DNA from: Aureobasidium sp. EXF-3400 | Lineage: Eukaryota > Ascomycota > Dothideomycetes > Dothideales > Saccotheciaceae | DNA length: 64,000 bases | NCBI GenBank assembly: GCA_024195585.1 | Contig: SWBL01000026.1 | Span: 62,001 to 126,000, forward strand | Reading direction: 5' to 3' | In this document: one piece after another, positions 53,918-64,000 of the stretch | How positions within the stretch are numbered: the first letter of the stretch is position 1 | How the letters are laid out: each line of letters begins with the position of its first letter | The notes under the pieces: model-generated | Told to the model about the DNA's origin: nothing | Seen by the model: only the letters and a program-made list of their open reading frames with translations | Database searches by the model: none | Translations under genes and position numbers: made by a program

Positions 53918-54362
53918 TCAGTTGTATCTCCTGGCTTCAGCATTGGCATCTGCGTTCCTAGCCAACAGGGCTTCTCTGCTAGCTTCATTCCTGGTCTCAT
54001 TCTGCGTCTGTGCCCTTTGCGCATCCAGCTGTTTGCCCAGTTTTCCTCTTGCTTGTTTCGGTTGGTTGCGTGTCTATTTCCTTTGTGTCAGTCGTCTTTA
54101 CTCTTGCTTATGATGGAGGAGCTGATGAAGCACGGCATACCTCGGCAGCCATGGCAGCGGCAGTGCGCGGATCGCTATTCGTTGCAGATGGAGAAGCACC
54201 AAGAGTACGTCCTCCCTTTGGCGTTGGAGAGTAAGTGGCTGCGACGGCGGGTTTCGTCGCTGATGTGGAAGTAACGGGCTTTGCGGGTGGGTCGGATGTG
54301 CCGAGAGTTTGGCCTTGACTGGAGAAGTTGCCGGACTTTGGTTTGCCGAAGCAGTTGCCCAT
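53918..54362 (-). CDS. Small conserved fungal protein with N-terminal dual-acylation motif
   Basis: Two exons: 54141-54362 and 53918-54073; 67-bp intron; 125 aa. Begins MGNCFGKPKSGNFSSQGQT: Gly2 for N-myristoylation and Cys4 for palmitoylation, with basic residues after, so probably attached to a membrane. The middle is Ser/Thr/Pro-rich with GGRTLGASPSA. The splice join (AMAAE-TRNQPKQARGK) leads to a conserved-looking tail GKLGKQLDAQRAQTQNETRN and LARNADANAEARRYN. The acceptor at 54074-54076 is the only nearby one that keeps the tail in frame. Function unknown; the tail is helical and could bind a partner at the membrane. Confidence 0.75.
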
Positions 54363-55435
54363 GATGACGAGGGGCTTAGGGATGTCTGCTAGGATGAATA
54401 GTGGAAGTGGGGAGTTCAGGACATGTTATGGCGTGTAGAGTGAGTTGCAGAGCTGCGCCGAGAGATGGGCTTGGAGGCTGGTGCTCGACGGACCCGAGGC
54501 GTCAAGCTAGTGGGGGTTTGTGGGGTGTCAGGATCGGTGAGAGTTGAGTGAGAGGAGAAAGATCATGAATGTGTGCAACATAGATCCCATCGTAAGTCAC
54601 AAGGCAGAGATGCCTCAGGAGTACCATCTTAAAGTCACTCCCTGGGTCGGAATCGTGTAGCTATAAGGTTGAATGACGCTCATGTGTTTTCGACCTTGGT
54701 GGGCAGTTGTGGCCACCCCCTCTCCACGAAAGGCCTTCCTTCCTTCGCTCTCGCGGTGTGGTAAACGCACATGTTCTGTTTAATAAGCGTGATACTCGAG
54801 GCTCGCCGTCAAGTATAGATCGCGAACATATGTTTTCCTCATAAATACCAGACAAAGAAATGTGCCAGACCAGTGGTGAGAAATCAACAGCCACCTTGAT
54901 GAGTTCCAATGGCTGACTTCAATTGCGCTACAAGGATATACGGCCATATCTGAATTACGAATTCAAACAGGAGATGATCAGACAAAATCCTCAACGAATA
55001 TCTTGCTGTGTTCGAAAAGATATCCCGAATTGTTGCATGGGTGAAAAGAGAGTGGCCAGGAAGTGTCGAGAGACGGCACGCTCGTTATACGTGGGGTTCG
55101 AAGCTGATTTGCAAATCCCACGCTCCCACGCTCTGGACGTTCGTTCCTTTGCAGGCATTGCCGGATGTCTGAATTGTGATTACAGTGCAAGGTATCAGGC
55201 AGGCTATGTGAATTTGCTACTCGTTCTGTCTGCCATGACACTTCTTGGCGATCCGCAGAGGAACATAGAGCATATACACTCACTCCAATGACAAACTTGG
55301 TAGTGAGATTCGATGTATAATGGGCGCACCATCAGAGGGCTGGCTCATCAAGGTGGTTTTCGCAATCGGCTACAGACAGAGGTCTGTCTCCCTGATTGAT
55401 CAGCGTCCAATTAGATAGCAAACAAGTAGGCCGTC
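54363..55435. other. 1.1 kb divergent intergenic region
   Basis: No gene supported. Open frames on both strands begin at TTG or GTG and have no domain. Holds promoters for both flanking genes. Confidence 0.5.
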
Positions 55436-57558
55436 ATGTCGCACATCCCCTACGCTTGGACCGAGTCTTTCAGCGCCATGTATTCAACGTTGGAGCACCT
55501 GTTTGGTGCCGACGATGTAGGTAACGAGGCGCGGGAGAACCCCACGCACAACAAGTTTCGCCAACAGCCATTCACGCCAGCGGAAAACGTCAGCACCATC
55601 GAGTCCCAGCGTACCTTTCACCACCACGCCGTCGACCACATGGCGCGTCAGCAGCTACCGCCGCCCGGACCAGTGTCGTCGTCGGCGTCGGCACCGATTT
55701 TGTCGACAAAGACCATGGCTGGCCCCGACCACGGAACATGTTTTCTCTCGGCGCCGTGCGACAAGCCCGACTGCGATGAAGCCACCATTTGCTACGACTA
55801 TTCTCTACCGCACTATGCCGACATTCACTGTTCCCAGGACGCTTTCAGCTGCCCGGAGACATTCGACTGTGCAGAAACCAATTGCCATGCCGCCGATTGG
55901 GTGTGCACCGAATTGAACTGCCACGAGCCCGCTTGCGATCAAGAAGACACTCGAGAATGTACTCCAGCCTGCGCTGCTGCCACTGTACCCTGCTCCGATC
56001 CGACTTGCAGCGATGACCACCTCTACTGCTGCCTCTCGGACGTCTGTCCTCGGCCTCACCCTCCCGGCACAGAGTGTCCTCAACCGCTGTGTCACGATCA
56101 ACACACACATGCTGCCACCACAATCTGCCACCCTGGTCCTGCTGTCGCCTGTACACAACCATATGGCTACAAAGTCCCGTCTACCGCTACTACTAGCCAA
56201 GATGCCATGTCAACTAGCACAATCAGCACTCCCACTACAGATTCTATCCCCACACCAGATAATTTTCAATCTCTGATAGAGGCTGCCGCATTGATGCCTC
56301 ATGTCGGCTATGGCTTCTCAACCACAAGGTAAGCACTAATCAACCTCTTTCTCCCCATGTACAGAAGTATGTCAATCGGGTAGCTATAAAAACGCACAGT
56401 TGCTTCAGTATATGAAGCATCCACTGAGAGTCGTGATTCCAGCGACTCTCTGTGGACTTGCCTACCATCCAGAAGCACTATGCCTTCTTGTGGGTACCGA
56501 CGTGGCATACCTCTACACATGAGAAAGTCGCAAGATTGGCTCGTTGACCTTTGCAGTGCATACCCGCCGCGAAAACGCATGCGCCTCGACGAATCAAACT
56601 CCTCCTTTCACGACTTCAATGCACCATACTACTCTTCGAACGACTACTGGCCACAAGATCTTTCCCATAGTTTCTCGTCATCACAATTTGCCTCGACCAG
56701 TCAACCAATCACTGCCAGTGCGTCGCCAGCCATCAAAACCAAAGCACGCCAAGAGAAAGCTTCGAAAGACCTGGACGAGATTGCTGTGTGCAGATGGAAC
56801 GACGAGGTCACTGGGTGAGGCTTCGATCTCTGTGCTTCTGCCGAACATTACTAATGAGGAATCTGCCAGACCGTGCAATCGTGTTTTTGCTACTATCGAG
56901 CATCTGCACAACCATGTCAAAGATCACACCTGCACTTTGGTTCCTTCAAAAACGCCCAACCGCACATTCGTTTGTCGCTGGGACGGCTGTGAGAAGGATG
57001 CACCGTTTGGTACCAAGAATCATCTCGATCGACACATGCAAAACCATACTCGCTGTAAGTACTTTCGCGTGGAATACAAGTCTTACAACGCTCATGTTCA
57101 ATTCAGTCAAGCCGTTCGCCTGTAACATCTGTGGTCATCGTTGCGTTACTCAACAACAGCTAAACAACCACTTGACGACACATTCTCGAGAGAAGAAGTT
57201 CAAGTGCGATTACCCAGGTTGCGGCAAAGTCTTTGGCGTCAAAACAGCTTTGTCGACACACAAGCGCACACATACAAACGAGAAGCCCTTCTCATGCCGC
57301 TGGTGTGGTGACAGCTACTCAGACAGCTCGAACCTATCCAAGCATCGCAAAACCGTTCACGAGGATGACAAGACGGCAATTCCTTGCCCACACCCCGGCT
57401 GCGAGTACAAAGACTCTCGCGCCCAGCGGCTCGAGCGTCACTGCCGTGAGACCGGCCACGGCATGGCTCTATACAGCGACGCACACAAGTGGACCGAGTA
57501 CACGAGAAAAAAGCAAGTGCGGAGCCGCACAGCAAGTGTTGCCCCTAGTATGGCATGA
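55436..57558 (+). CDS. C2H2 zinc-finger transcription factor with Cys-rich N-terminal region
   Basis: Proposed exons: 55436-56328, 56431-56493, 56557-56814, 56870-57054, 57107-57558; introns of 102, 63, 55 and 52 bp; 616 aa. Residues about 102-239 hold 21 Cys, seven of them in C-x4-C pairs (CDKPDC, CAETNC, CTELNC, CHEPAC, CSDPTC, CLSDVC, CPQPLC). A basic PPRKRMRLDE may be a nuclear signal. Six C2H2-like fingers follow (about 396-590), including CRWNDEVTGPCNRVFATIEH, CNICGHRCVTQQQLNNH, CDYPGCGKVFGVKTALSTHK and CRWCGDSYSDSSNLSKH. The finger exons are secure. The 102-bp first intron is the only acceptor choice I found that keeps frame, so the Cys-rich part could instead be a separate gene. Confidence 0.7.
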
Positions 57559-58194
57559 TTTTGAGGAAGGAAGGAAAAGCATTTAACGAGCTACGATCAC
57601 AAAAGTTTCATTTTTCTTTTGCTGTAGATAAAAATCATTTTTTTGTGGATAATTTGAGATTAGAGAAGGAATAGCATGGACAGCAGGATATCAGCATTTA
57701 CCGTTCTGAGACCGTATCAGGAGGTCTTTTTCTTGTTCTCTCAATATCTGCAGCACGAACTCTCGAAAGAGAGCTCCTTCCATAGTGGCAATGCTGAAGA
57801 GCCCTCACTATTTTCGGATGATTGTGAGGCTCCAGGCTGCTATACCACAGGTCGACAAGTCAATGGGGACTGCTACTAACGCCCAAGACAATTTATATCG
57901 CGAAGTGAGTTGCAACAATAGAAGCATTCACTATTGTCGTTGATCCATCTCAACAGCTACTTCCTCATCACTCGACCATCTCTCCTTCCTCTCCATCAAT
58001 CATCCATATCTCCTTCCTCTATTTACATCCCTCCTCTTCTAGCCTCATCCACCGAAGATCTCTCGAGACACTTACACCATCCACGATCTCGATCAATTCC
58101 ATCCATCATACACCATCGACCATCAGACATCCACGCATCTGACCTATCATACCATCAAAGATATCGCCCCGACAACAATCACTCATCGACCACA
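57559..58194. promoter_or_regulatory. Intergenic region with CT-rich leader
   Basis: 636 bp. From about 57950 to 58190 the plus strand is strongly CT/CA-rich, typical of a highly transcribed fungal 5' region. Confidence 0.5.
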
Positions 58195-58857
58195 ATGGGT
58201 ACCGCCCCTCGCAAGCAACTCAAGCTCAAGCACAAGCAGCTCAAGCAGCTCAAGCGTACCTATAAGATCCCTCGCTCTCTCAAGAAGTCTATCAAGAAGA
58301 ATCTGGTCAAGATCGTCAAGGAACGTGAACGCAAGATCCGTGATGAAGAGGTGAGTGTTTATCTGGCTCCGTTACCTACATCCTATGTCATCCTATTCTC
58401 GTTCTCTGCTTTCTGTACACACATCGTCGTTCTGACGGCCTCTTTCTCATAGCGCGAGAAAGCTCTCGTCCACCATGCTTCGTTCTACTCCAACATCTTC
58501 GGTCACATCAATGATATCCACGCTATCTGGAAGACGCATCAGATGAGTGACGGACTGAGGTCTGCGCTTAGAACTCCCCTCAATCGTATTCTCTACGGTC
58601 TTTACTCTGAAAACGCAAGACACGAAGGTGGCTTGTCGGCACAGAAGGGTTTTGCAAGAGGATTACTCGAGATGCAAAGGGGAACCGAAGGGTTGCGGGA
58701 CGTAGCCAGGGCTTGGTTGATTGAGGAAGGCGAGGACGCAGTTAAAGTTGAGAAGTTGGGAAAGAGAGAGGAGGCTCAACATGAGGCTGACAACGAAGAC
58801 AAGGAACTGGAAGCTACTGAGGAGTACGACTGGACCTCGACATCTACCCTGGAGTGA
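58195..58857 (+). CDS. Unknown basic protein, Lys-rich N-terminus
   Basis: Two exons: 58195-58350 and 58453-58857; 102-bp intron; 186 aa. The N-terminus is extremely basic (QLKLKHKQLKQLKRTYKIPR, SLKKSIKKNLVKIVKERERK). The join gives IRDEE-REKALVHHASFY. The middle is helical (SNIFGHINDIHAIWKTHQM; GFARGLLEMQRGTEGLRD) and the tail is acidic (EEAQHEADNEDKELEATEEY). Basic head and acidic tail suggest a nucleic-acid or ribosome-associated protein, but no family was recognised. The CT-rich leader hints at good expression. Start fixed by the only ATG before the basic block. Confidence 0.7.
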
Positions 58858-59907
58858 TGGAGGCGCAGGATCAGCAGGCATCAAGCATGCGGATGCACAC
58901 AAAGGGTTACACATGGAGTCGGATACGGCTGACGATTGGACTGAAGGATGGCCTTTGGCATCAGTGCAGAAGCATCGATCAGGAGAACAAACTCGATTAC
59001 GAAGTCGGAACTGGAGAGCATGACAAAGGACACAGAACCTATGCTTCATACTGGCCCATTCACAACTTAATTATCTTAATTATCTTAATTATCAAATATC
59101 ATAGATTCAAGCATGCATATCAATTCAATCTTTTCACGAACAACTATCACATAGCCTCATAGCACTGCTCAACTATTCTTTTTTTTTTTGTTTGTTTTTG
59201 AGGATTTCCATCCAGGCTACACCTTGCGTTTCGATCTCTGCGTTTTTGACTGTCTAAGCCTGTTGGTTACTCACCATCCATCCTCTATTCGGGTGCCTAT
59301 ATTCGAACTTCTACAAGTGCAGTCATTGCTTTAGACCCAATGTGTTCACCGCAATAGGAAGACTTTGGAAAGCGTATGGTAGAGCGGAGTGGACGTGCCA
59401 TCTCCAAAGAGCTGTATAACTACTAGGCAGCTATAAAAATGCATGATACTTTGCAAGACAGAGTAATCTTCACCATCCATTGCTGTGAGAGAGGTAATGT
59501 TTATCATCAGGATAAACAATGCCGCACGATCACTAGAGGGCTGCTGTATTGTACTTTATGCTTTCCAATCAACCGCAGTGATCAGAAGGTGGGTGAGTGT
59601 GCCTTCACTCCAACACATCCGATAGTGCAGAATCTCCTGCAACACTTCTGAATGCTCCAAAACCAAGATCTGGCCTCACAAACTTGATCTTCCTGAACCA
59701 TTTGAACACCTCCTCTAATCTTTTGGGAACCTACCTCGCTTCTGATCAACACTTACCTCGACCACTTCACAACTTCGTCCTTACTTCTCACTCTTCTTAT
59801 CTTGCCATCCTTCTCTTTTCGTTACGCTTCTCTAGAGAAGCTCACCTACGCCCAAGCTTATCGAAGCCTAGTGATTCTCAGTCGCTTCCCCTCTGATCGA
59901 CTCCATC
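58858..59907. other. 1.05 kb intergenic region
   Basis: No gene supported. Contains a 9-bp tandem repeat (59066-59092) and a T10 homopolymer near 59179-59190. Confidence 0.5.
59066..59092. repeat. 9-bp tandem repeat, three copies
   Basis: cttaattat repeated three times without mismatch, downstream of the 58195-58857 gene. Confidence 0.9.
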
Positions 59908-61733
59908 ATGCCACCAATCCAGGGATGGTTCAGAGCCGCAAAATCCTTACACAGCAGAAGGCGTCTACCCTACTACGAAGACGTCTATGGCGCGAAGAAT
60001 GCAGAAGAAGAGCTTGAAGGCGTGCACGTTCTTGACTCCGAGAGTGACTCTGATCCAGAGATCTCGACGCGTCAAGACCGCAAGAAGACTAGAGTTACGC
60101 CACGTAACGACCATCACAACCAGAAACCAGCTATGAAGAGCGTCAACGACCGTGAGATCATGACTTCTACTGTCGATGAAGTCATCACGATCGACGAGGA
60201 TAGCGACGTGGAAGATCTCTTCGTTGCTGACCTCCGGCGATATGGTACGTTTGTTAGAAAGGAGATGGTTGGAAGGTCGCTAAGATCGTGTAGCAGCACA
60301 GGACAACGGCGCCCAGACTGTTCAAAGAATTAGCGACCATGATGAAATCGACCCAGAGTTCCTAGCAGAGGTGAAGAAATACGGTATCGTCATCTTATCG
60401 CCGTTCGATGGTCACTCGCTGACGTTTCCTAGCATCTAAGCGTCCAGGAACTAGCAACAAACAACATGAGGAGATTCTTGATGAGATCGAGCAAAGAGGT
60501 AGGCTGGTGGTCCAAATATAGATTTGTCGTGCTAAGACAATCACAGCCCACCAATTTGCCGAACAGAGCCCTCTAGGGCCAGAGGAACCATATAAGCCAG
60601 ACTCTAATGAGCCAGACCCCAATGAGCCAGACCCCAATGAGCCAGAGCCTCCTAAACACACAGTCGTTCTGATGGCAGAAAGGCCTGACGAAGTCATTGG
60701 AAAGAGGTCCAGCCAATGGGCTGACAAAACGTCGGAAATGCTTAGCGACTCGACAAATGCTAGGCCCTTTGAAAGCAAAATTGTAAGCGACTCTACTCCC
60801 AGACGGCCCGTTAAGGCTTTCCCAAGAGCACATAGTTGGGATTCAAGCCAGGGCTCTGAATATGCGTATTCGGAAGGCAGGACCCCGGACCATTTTACAA
60901 GCACCGATTCACACCAAAATGGCATTGCTGAGGATATCGATCAAGCCACGGAACTTTCTAGCCCCGGAACTCAGGACCGAGACGACGACGACGATGTCGT
61001 CGTAAAGGACAAAGTACAGCGAGAGGAATCCCAAGACGAAGAGCGTAACATCAGCGGGGTCCGAACGGAAGTGATTGAGCTTGAAGAATTCGAGACTTCT
61101 AACGAGGCCGATGGCCACTTAGCACGACTTGTCACCAGGAACCAAGACTCGGCCAATATCCATGACGATGACGACGACTTCTCTTCAGAGCCCGCCGAAG
61201 TGTTCGACCATAGGAAGCGCAGACGTTTTGGCCTCTTCGCTGTCAGTTCAGATCTTGATACTGAGTCCATCACCGACTCACTCTACACCAAACCTCCGCA
61301 GAGACTTGAAGAACTGGTCAAGAAGAGGCGTGTAGAGCGCGAAAAAAGGGAGGTACCGGGAAAGAAGACCAGATACAATCTGCGCCCGCGCAGAGAGTCG
61401 ACCAGAAACTACGAGGAAGAGTCCACGGTTTCAGACAGCAAGATCGCACTTGAGGCTGTGGAACCTCCAAAATCCCTGCGAATCACCAGGTCAATGAAAA
61501 CCAGGGAACAAATCAAGAGACCGATTCCTCGCCACAAGGCAGCCAGAAAAACAGCATGGGCAGCCATGGGGATCACTCCAAAAGATAGGCTCCACGAGGG
61601 AGAATCTAATCGTCAGATTGTCCAAGTGGTCATTCCAGTGATTGAGAGGTCTGATAAGCAAGAGACTAGGAGTGCAAAGCCAGAGGCGTCAAATGGCAGA
61701 CAGAGAGTCCTCGAATTTGTCCTGATCGATTAA
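59908..61733 (+). CDS. Unknown charged, probably nuclear protein with a SUMO-interacting-like motif
   Basis: Four exons: 59908-60244, 60297-60383, 60433-60498, 60547-61733; introns of 52, 49 and 48 bp; 558 aa. Starts MPPIQGWFRAAKSLHSRRRL. At about 89-103 lies VITIDEDSDVEDLFV, a strong hydrophobic-then-acidic SUMO-interacting pattern. Two near-identical phrases flank the small exons (DVEDLFVADLRRYA; PEFLAEVKKYAS), suggesting a repeated motif. Then comes a proline/Asn/Glu repeat (NEPDPNEPDPNEPEP). The C-terminal half alternates acidic runs with basic patches (KRRRFGLF; KKTRYNLRPRRE; HKAARKTAW). Mostly disordered; no catalytic domain. Nuclear location and SUMO binding are inference. Confidence 0.65.
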
Positions 61734-62383
61734 GATGACGGACTGGTCGAGTAAAGGTCAACGGGGAGCGACGCCGAGGGGCAATGGTTCGAAAGGAAAT
61801 GACTTTTGAGCGAAATTTCCGAAAGGGCCGAAGGTATGTTTGCAGGACAAAAAACGATCAGCCTGTTACCGACAGATATCCATGATATGCGATCACGATG
61901 GAAATAGGAAGCCGAGTTGCTGGAAGGAAGTGGGGGATGGGCGGTACCCGATTGGGTGATCTGCGGACTGCTGCAGGGAAAGAGCAGGGCAAAAAAGATG
62001 GCTGGTGCTTCTTCATTCTCAAGAGATGAATTCAACCTCACATGCTCTTCATCATGCTCGATAGCACAATAGTATCACAAAACGGATCCATGACTACTGA
62101 ATGTCTCAGCACCCGACCTACCTTGATCGTGTTTCACTTGGGAGCAACAGAAGCCATCCTTGGCCTCTTCTTGGCCTTCCGATTTGGTAAAGAATCAAGT
62201 CAATGCACGCCGTCATCAGCCAAGAGACCGTTTGTAGGTAATCAAGGCAGGTGGTGAGGGTTGGCAGAATGGGAACAATGTAGGTAAAATTGCGGTGGCG
62301 GGCTCTCAGCTGGCAGTCAGAGTTATATACTCATCCCTTCGTCGACGGAAAGACTTGCTCACACCTCCGGGCCGTTTTGAAGC
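61734..62383. promoter_or_regulatory. Intergenic region upstream of the PhoD-like gene
   Basis: 650 bp; nothing distinctive apart from presumed 3' UTR and promoter sequence. Confidence 0.5.
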
Positions 62384-64000
62384 ATGTCCGACTCCACACG
62401 TCGCTTCGAAGATCAGTTCGAGCACCAGCAAAACGTCCCTTCCAACTCGGATCGTCAGCATGCAAACACCGCTTGGGGTTCTGGCGACAACGCTCCTCAT
62501 TCGACTGTGACTGGAGCCGCCGGCGATGCCGTTCAGCATGCTCTTGGTCGCCATCAAGACCCCACCTTCCGACCCGACCACACCGTAGACCCGCAAAGCA
62601 CGACGCGACCAGTATCGCGGAACAGAGAAGATGGCGCTGTTGGTGTTGGAGAGGGTCCTCAGATTCTCAGCACATCAAACCAGCTCGAGACACTATGCGG
62701 TCCTCTGCTCAACTACAGATACATGAGTGGACAGTCAACAGACAACCCTTCGTGGCATGGCAGTGTTTTGATTGTCACCACTCCCGGTCAGCAGCAGCCT
62801 CAGCTCGTCGTTCGTGGAACTGCCATAGATTACATCAGACAAATCGATGGAGTCAAACTGTATGAAGATCCCAAGAGTGCCTTCTGGCGCTTTGACATCC
62901 AAGTGCCATTCCTCCCACAGGAGTCTCGGTGGGATTACGAGATCCCTGGCGCCAAATACGTCGACTCCAAGAAGACGGCAAACCCTGGCTCCAAGTCATT
63001 TTACATTCCGTCCAAGACTCAGTCTATGAGAATCATGTTCCACTCCTGTAACGGTTTCTCGGTCGGCACAGATACTGATGCTTGGTCTGGCTGCGCTTTG
63101 TGGAACGACGTTCTGCGCATGCACGAGCAGAAGCCTTTCCATGTCATGATCGGTGGTGGTGATCAGATTTACAACGACGGAGTCAGAGTGGATGGTCCTC
63201 TGAGGCCATGGACTGACATTGGCTCGCCTCACAAGAGAAGACACTTTCCCTTTAACGAAGAGCTGCGCGCCAAGTGCGACGAATACTACTTCAACAACTA
63301 CGTCAACTGGTATGGAACCGAGCCATTCTCCTTCGCCAACGCCCAGATACCGCAGCTCAACATTTGGGATGACCATGACATTATCGATGGTTTCGGTAGT
63401 TACACTGATCATTTCATGAGATGCGCGGTCTTCAGAGGCATTGGTGGCATTGCTCACAAGTATTACTTGCTTTTCCAACACCACCTCGCGCCGCCGAAGA
63501 GCACTTTCACTACAGATGCTCCCCAGACCGTCCACGCCAATGAGCATGGCACAGCTGCTCCTGATGCTGTACAGTTGAGCGATACATTTGTGAAGACTGG
63601 AGATGAGTACGAGCCCTCGTACATTATCGGATCCAAGCCTGGTCCTTATGTCGAAGAGCGCAGTAGGTCCATGTACTGTCAGCTCGGTGCACGCATCGCT
63701 TTCGTTGGCATTGACGCCAGAACTGAGCGCACAAGGCATCAGATCAACTACCCAGAGACCTATGACCAAATATTCCAGCGTACGTCTGCCGAGCTCCAAG
63801 CAAACCCTGCTATCAAGCATTTGATCCTGCTCTTGGGAGTGCCAATTGCCTATCCTCGTTTGCAATGGCTGGAGAACATTCTCCAATCGCCTATCATCGG
63901 CCCGCTTCGTTTCCTTAATAAGAGATTCGGAGTTGCAGGTGAATTCTTCAACCAGTTCGACGGGCAGGTCGATCTTCTCGACGACCTGGACGACCACTAC
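62384..64000 (+). CDS. PhoD-like phosphatase / metallophosphoesterase (partial, cut by right edge)
   Basis: Open from the ATG at 62384 to the edge, 539 codons so far, no intron seen. Residues 1-100 are disordered (SDSTRRFEDQFEHQQNV start). The PhoD-type core begins near 105 with LCGPLLNYRYMSG. A lead-in beta domain (WHGSVLIVTTPG; FWRFDIQVPFLPQESRWDYE) precedes RIMFHSCNGFSVGTD. Metal-binding motifs are MIGGGDQIYNDG (Asp260) and NIWDDHDIIDGFGSY (Asp329-Asp332), then MYCQLGARIAFVGIDARTER and LILLLGVPIAYPRL. The fold hydrolyses phosphate esters with bound metals. This large cytosolic fungal group is poorly characterised, so the substrate is unknown. Confidence 0.88.
   Translation, partial: MSDSTRRFEDQFEHQQNVPSNSDRQHANTAWGSGDNAPHSTVTGAAGDAVQHALGRHQDPTFRPDHTVDPQSTTRPVSRNREDGAVGVGEGPQILSTSNQLETLCGPLLNYRYMSGQSTDNPSWHGSVLIVTTPGQQQPQLVVRGTAIDYIRQIDGVKLYEDPKSAFWRFDIQVPFLPQESRWDYEIPGAKYVDSKKTANPGSKSFYIPSKTQSMRIMFHSCNGFSVGTDTDAWSGCALWNDVLRMHEQKPFHVMIGGGDQIYNDGVRVDGPLRPWTDIGSPHKRRHFPFNEELRAKCDEYYFNNYVNWYGTEPFSFANAQIPQLNIWDDHDIIDGFGSYTDHFMRCAVFRGIGGIAHKYYLLFQHHLAPPKSTFTTDAPQTVHANEHGTAAPDAVQLSDTFVKTGDEYEPSYIIGSKPGPYVEERSRSMYCQLGARIAFVGIDARTERTRHQINYPETYDQIFQRTSAELQANPAIKHLILLLGVPIAYPRLQWLENILQSPIIGPLRFLNKRFGVAGEFFNQFDGQVDLLDDLDDHY

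Noticed and set aside
54923..55291. 122-codon plus-strand frame
   Set aside because: Starts at TTG with no ATG near the start, and shows no domain.
56544..57125. Plus-strand frame including part of the C2H2 fingers
   Set aside because: Only its 56870-57054 part is coding. The upstream half is out of frame with the RMRLDESNSSFHDF exon, which joins the fingers through a clean intron at 56815-56869.
57676..57879. 67-codon ATG ORF downstream of the C2H2 gene
   Set aside because: Lies in the probable 3' UTR; no domain or targeting signal.

Overview
This window is nuclear DNA of a filamentous ascomycete (Pezizomycotina). The evidence is many 45-117 bp GT-AG introns, several genes with very small first exons, and fungal orthologues throughout: Dlt1, Rrd1/PTPA, Pac2/TBCE, Dpb4, Trm44, Smt3, Cmc4, a Pmc1-type Ca2+ ATPase and SCAP/Scp1. 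Two secreted plant-polymer enzymes (pectin methylesterase, GH43) suggest a plant-associated or saprotrophic fungus. Dothideomycetes, perhaps black-yeast-like, is my best guess, but that is inference. No transposase, rRNA, tRNA or CRISPR array was recognised.

Layout. 0-8 kb is dense housekeeping sequence: partial DLT1, a PP2A activator, a tubulin cofactor E, Dpb4, a small conserved protein and a SUZ-domain protein, mostly in head-to-head pairs. 8-17.3 kb carries a pectinesterase, an Arg/Asp/Ser-rich protein, the tRNA methyltransferase Trm44 and a GH43 enzyme. 17.7-24.8 kb is metabolic: a very short Zn2Cys6 factor, an HSL-type alpha/beta hydrolase, a tautomerase, a glutaredoxin-like protein, an HpcH/HpaI aldolase and an acyl-CoA dehydrogenase. 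They could form a small catabolic neighbourhood. Behind them (24.8-25.9 kb) lies a patch of diverged short duplications.

26-31 kb has two conserved unknown genes and a small putative secreted protein. 31-39 kb has a fused succinyl-CoA-ligase-like protein, a protein with PPH(L/R)KY motifs, SUMO, Cmc4 and a nucleoside hydrolase. 40-47.4 kb has a large Ca2+ P-type ATPase and an ethanolamine kinase. 48-64 kb has an unknown coiled-coil protein with SUMO-related motifs, SCAP, a predicted lipid-anchored small protein, a C2H2 factor with an unusual Cys-rich N-terminus, two unknown genes and a PhoD-like phosphatase cut by the right edge.

Gene models were built by hand from codon continuity across GT-AG introns. 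Each given exon set sums to an intact reading frame. First exons and conserved genes of unknown function are the least certain. Antisense and out-of-frame ORFs were discarded.
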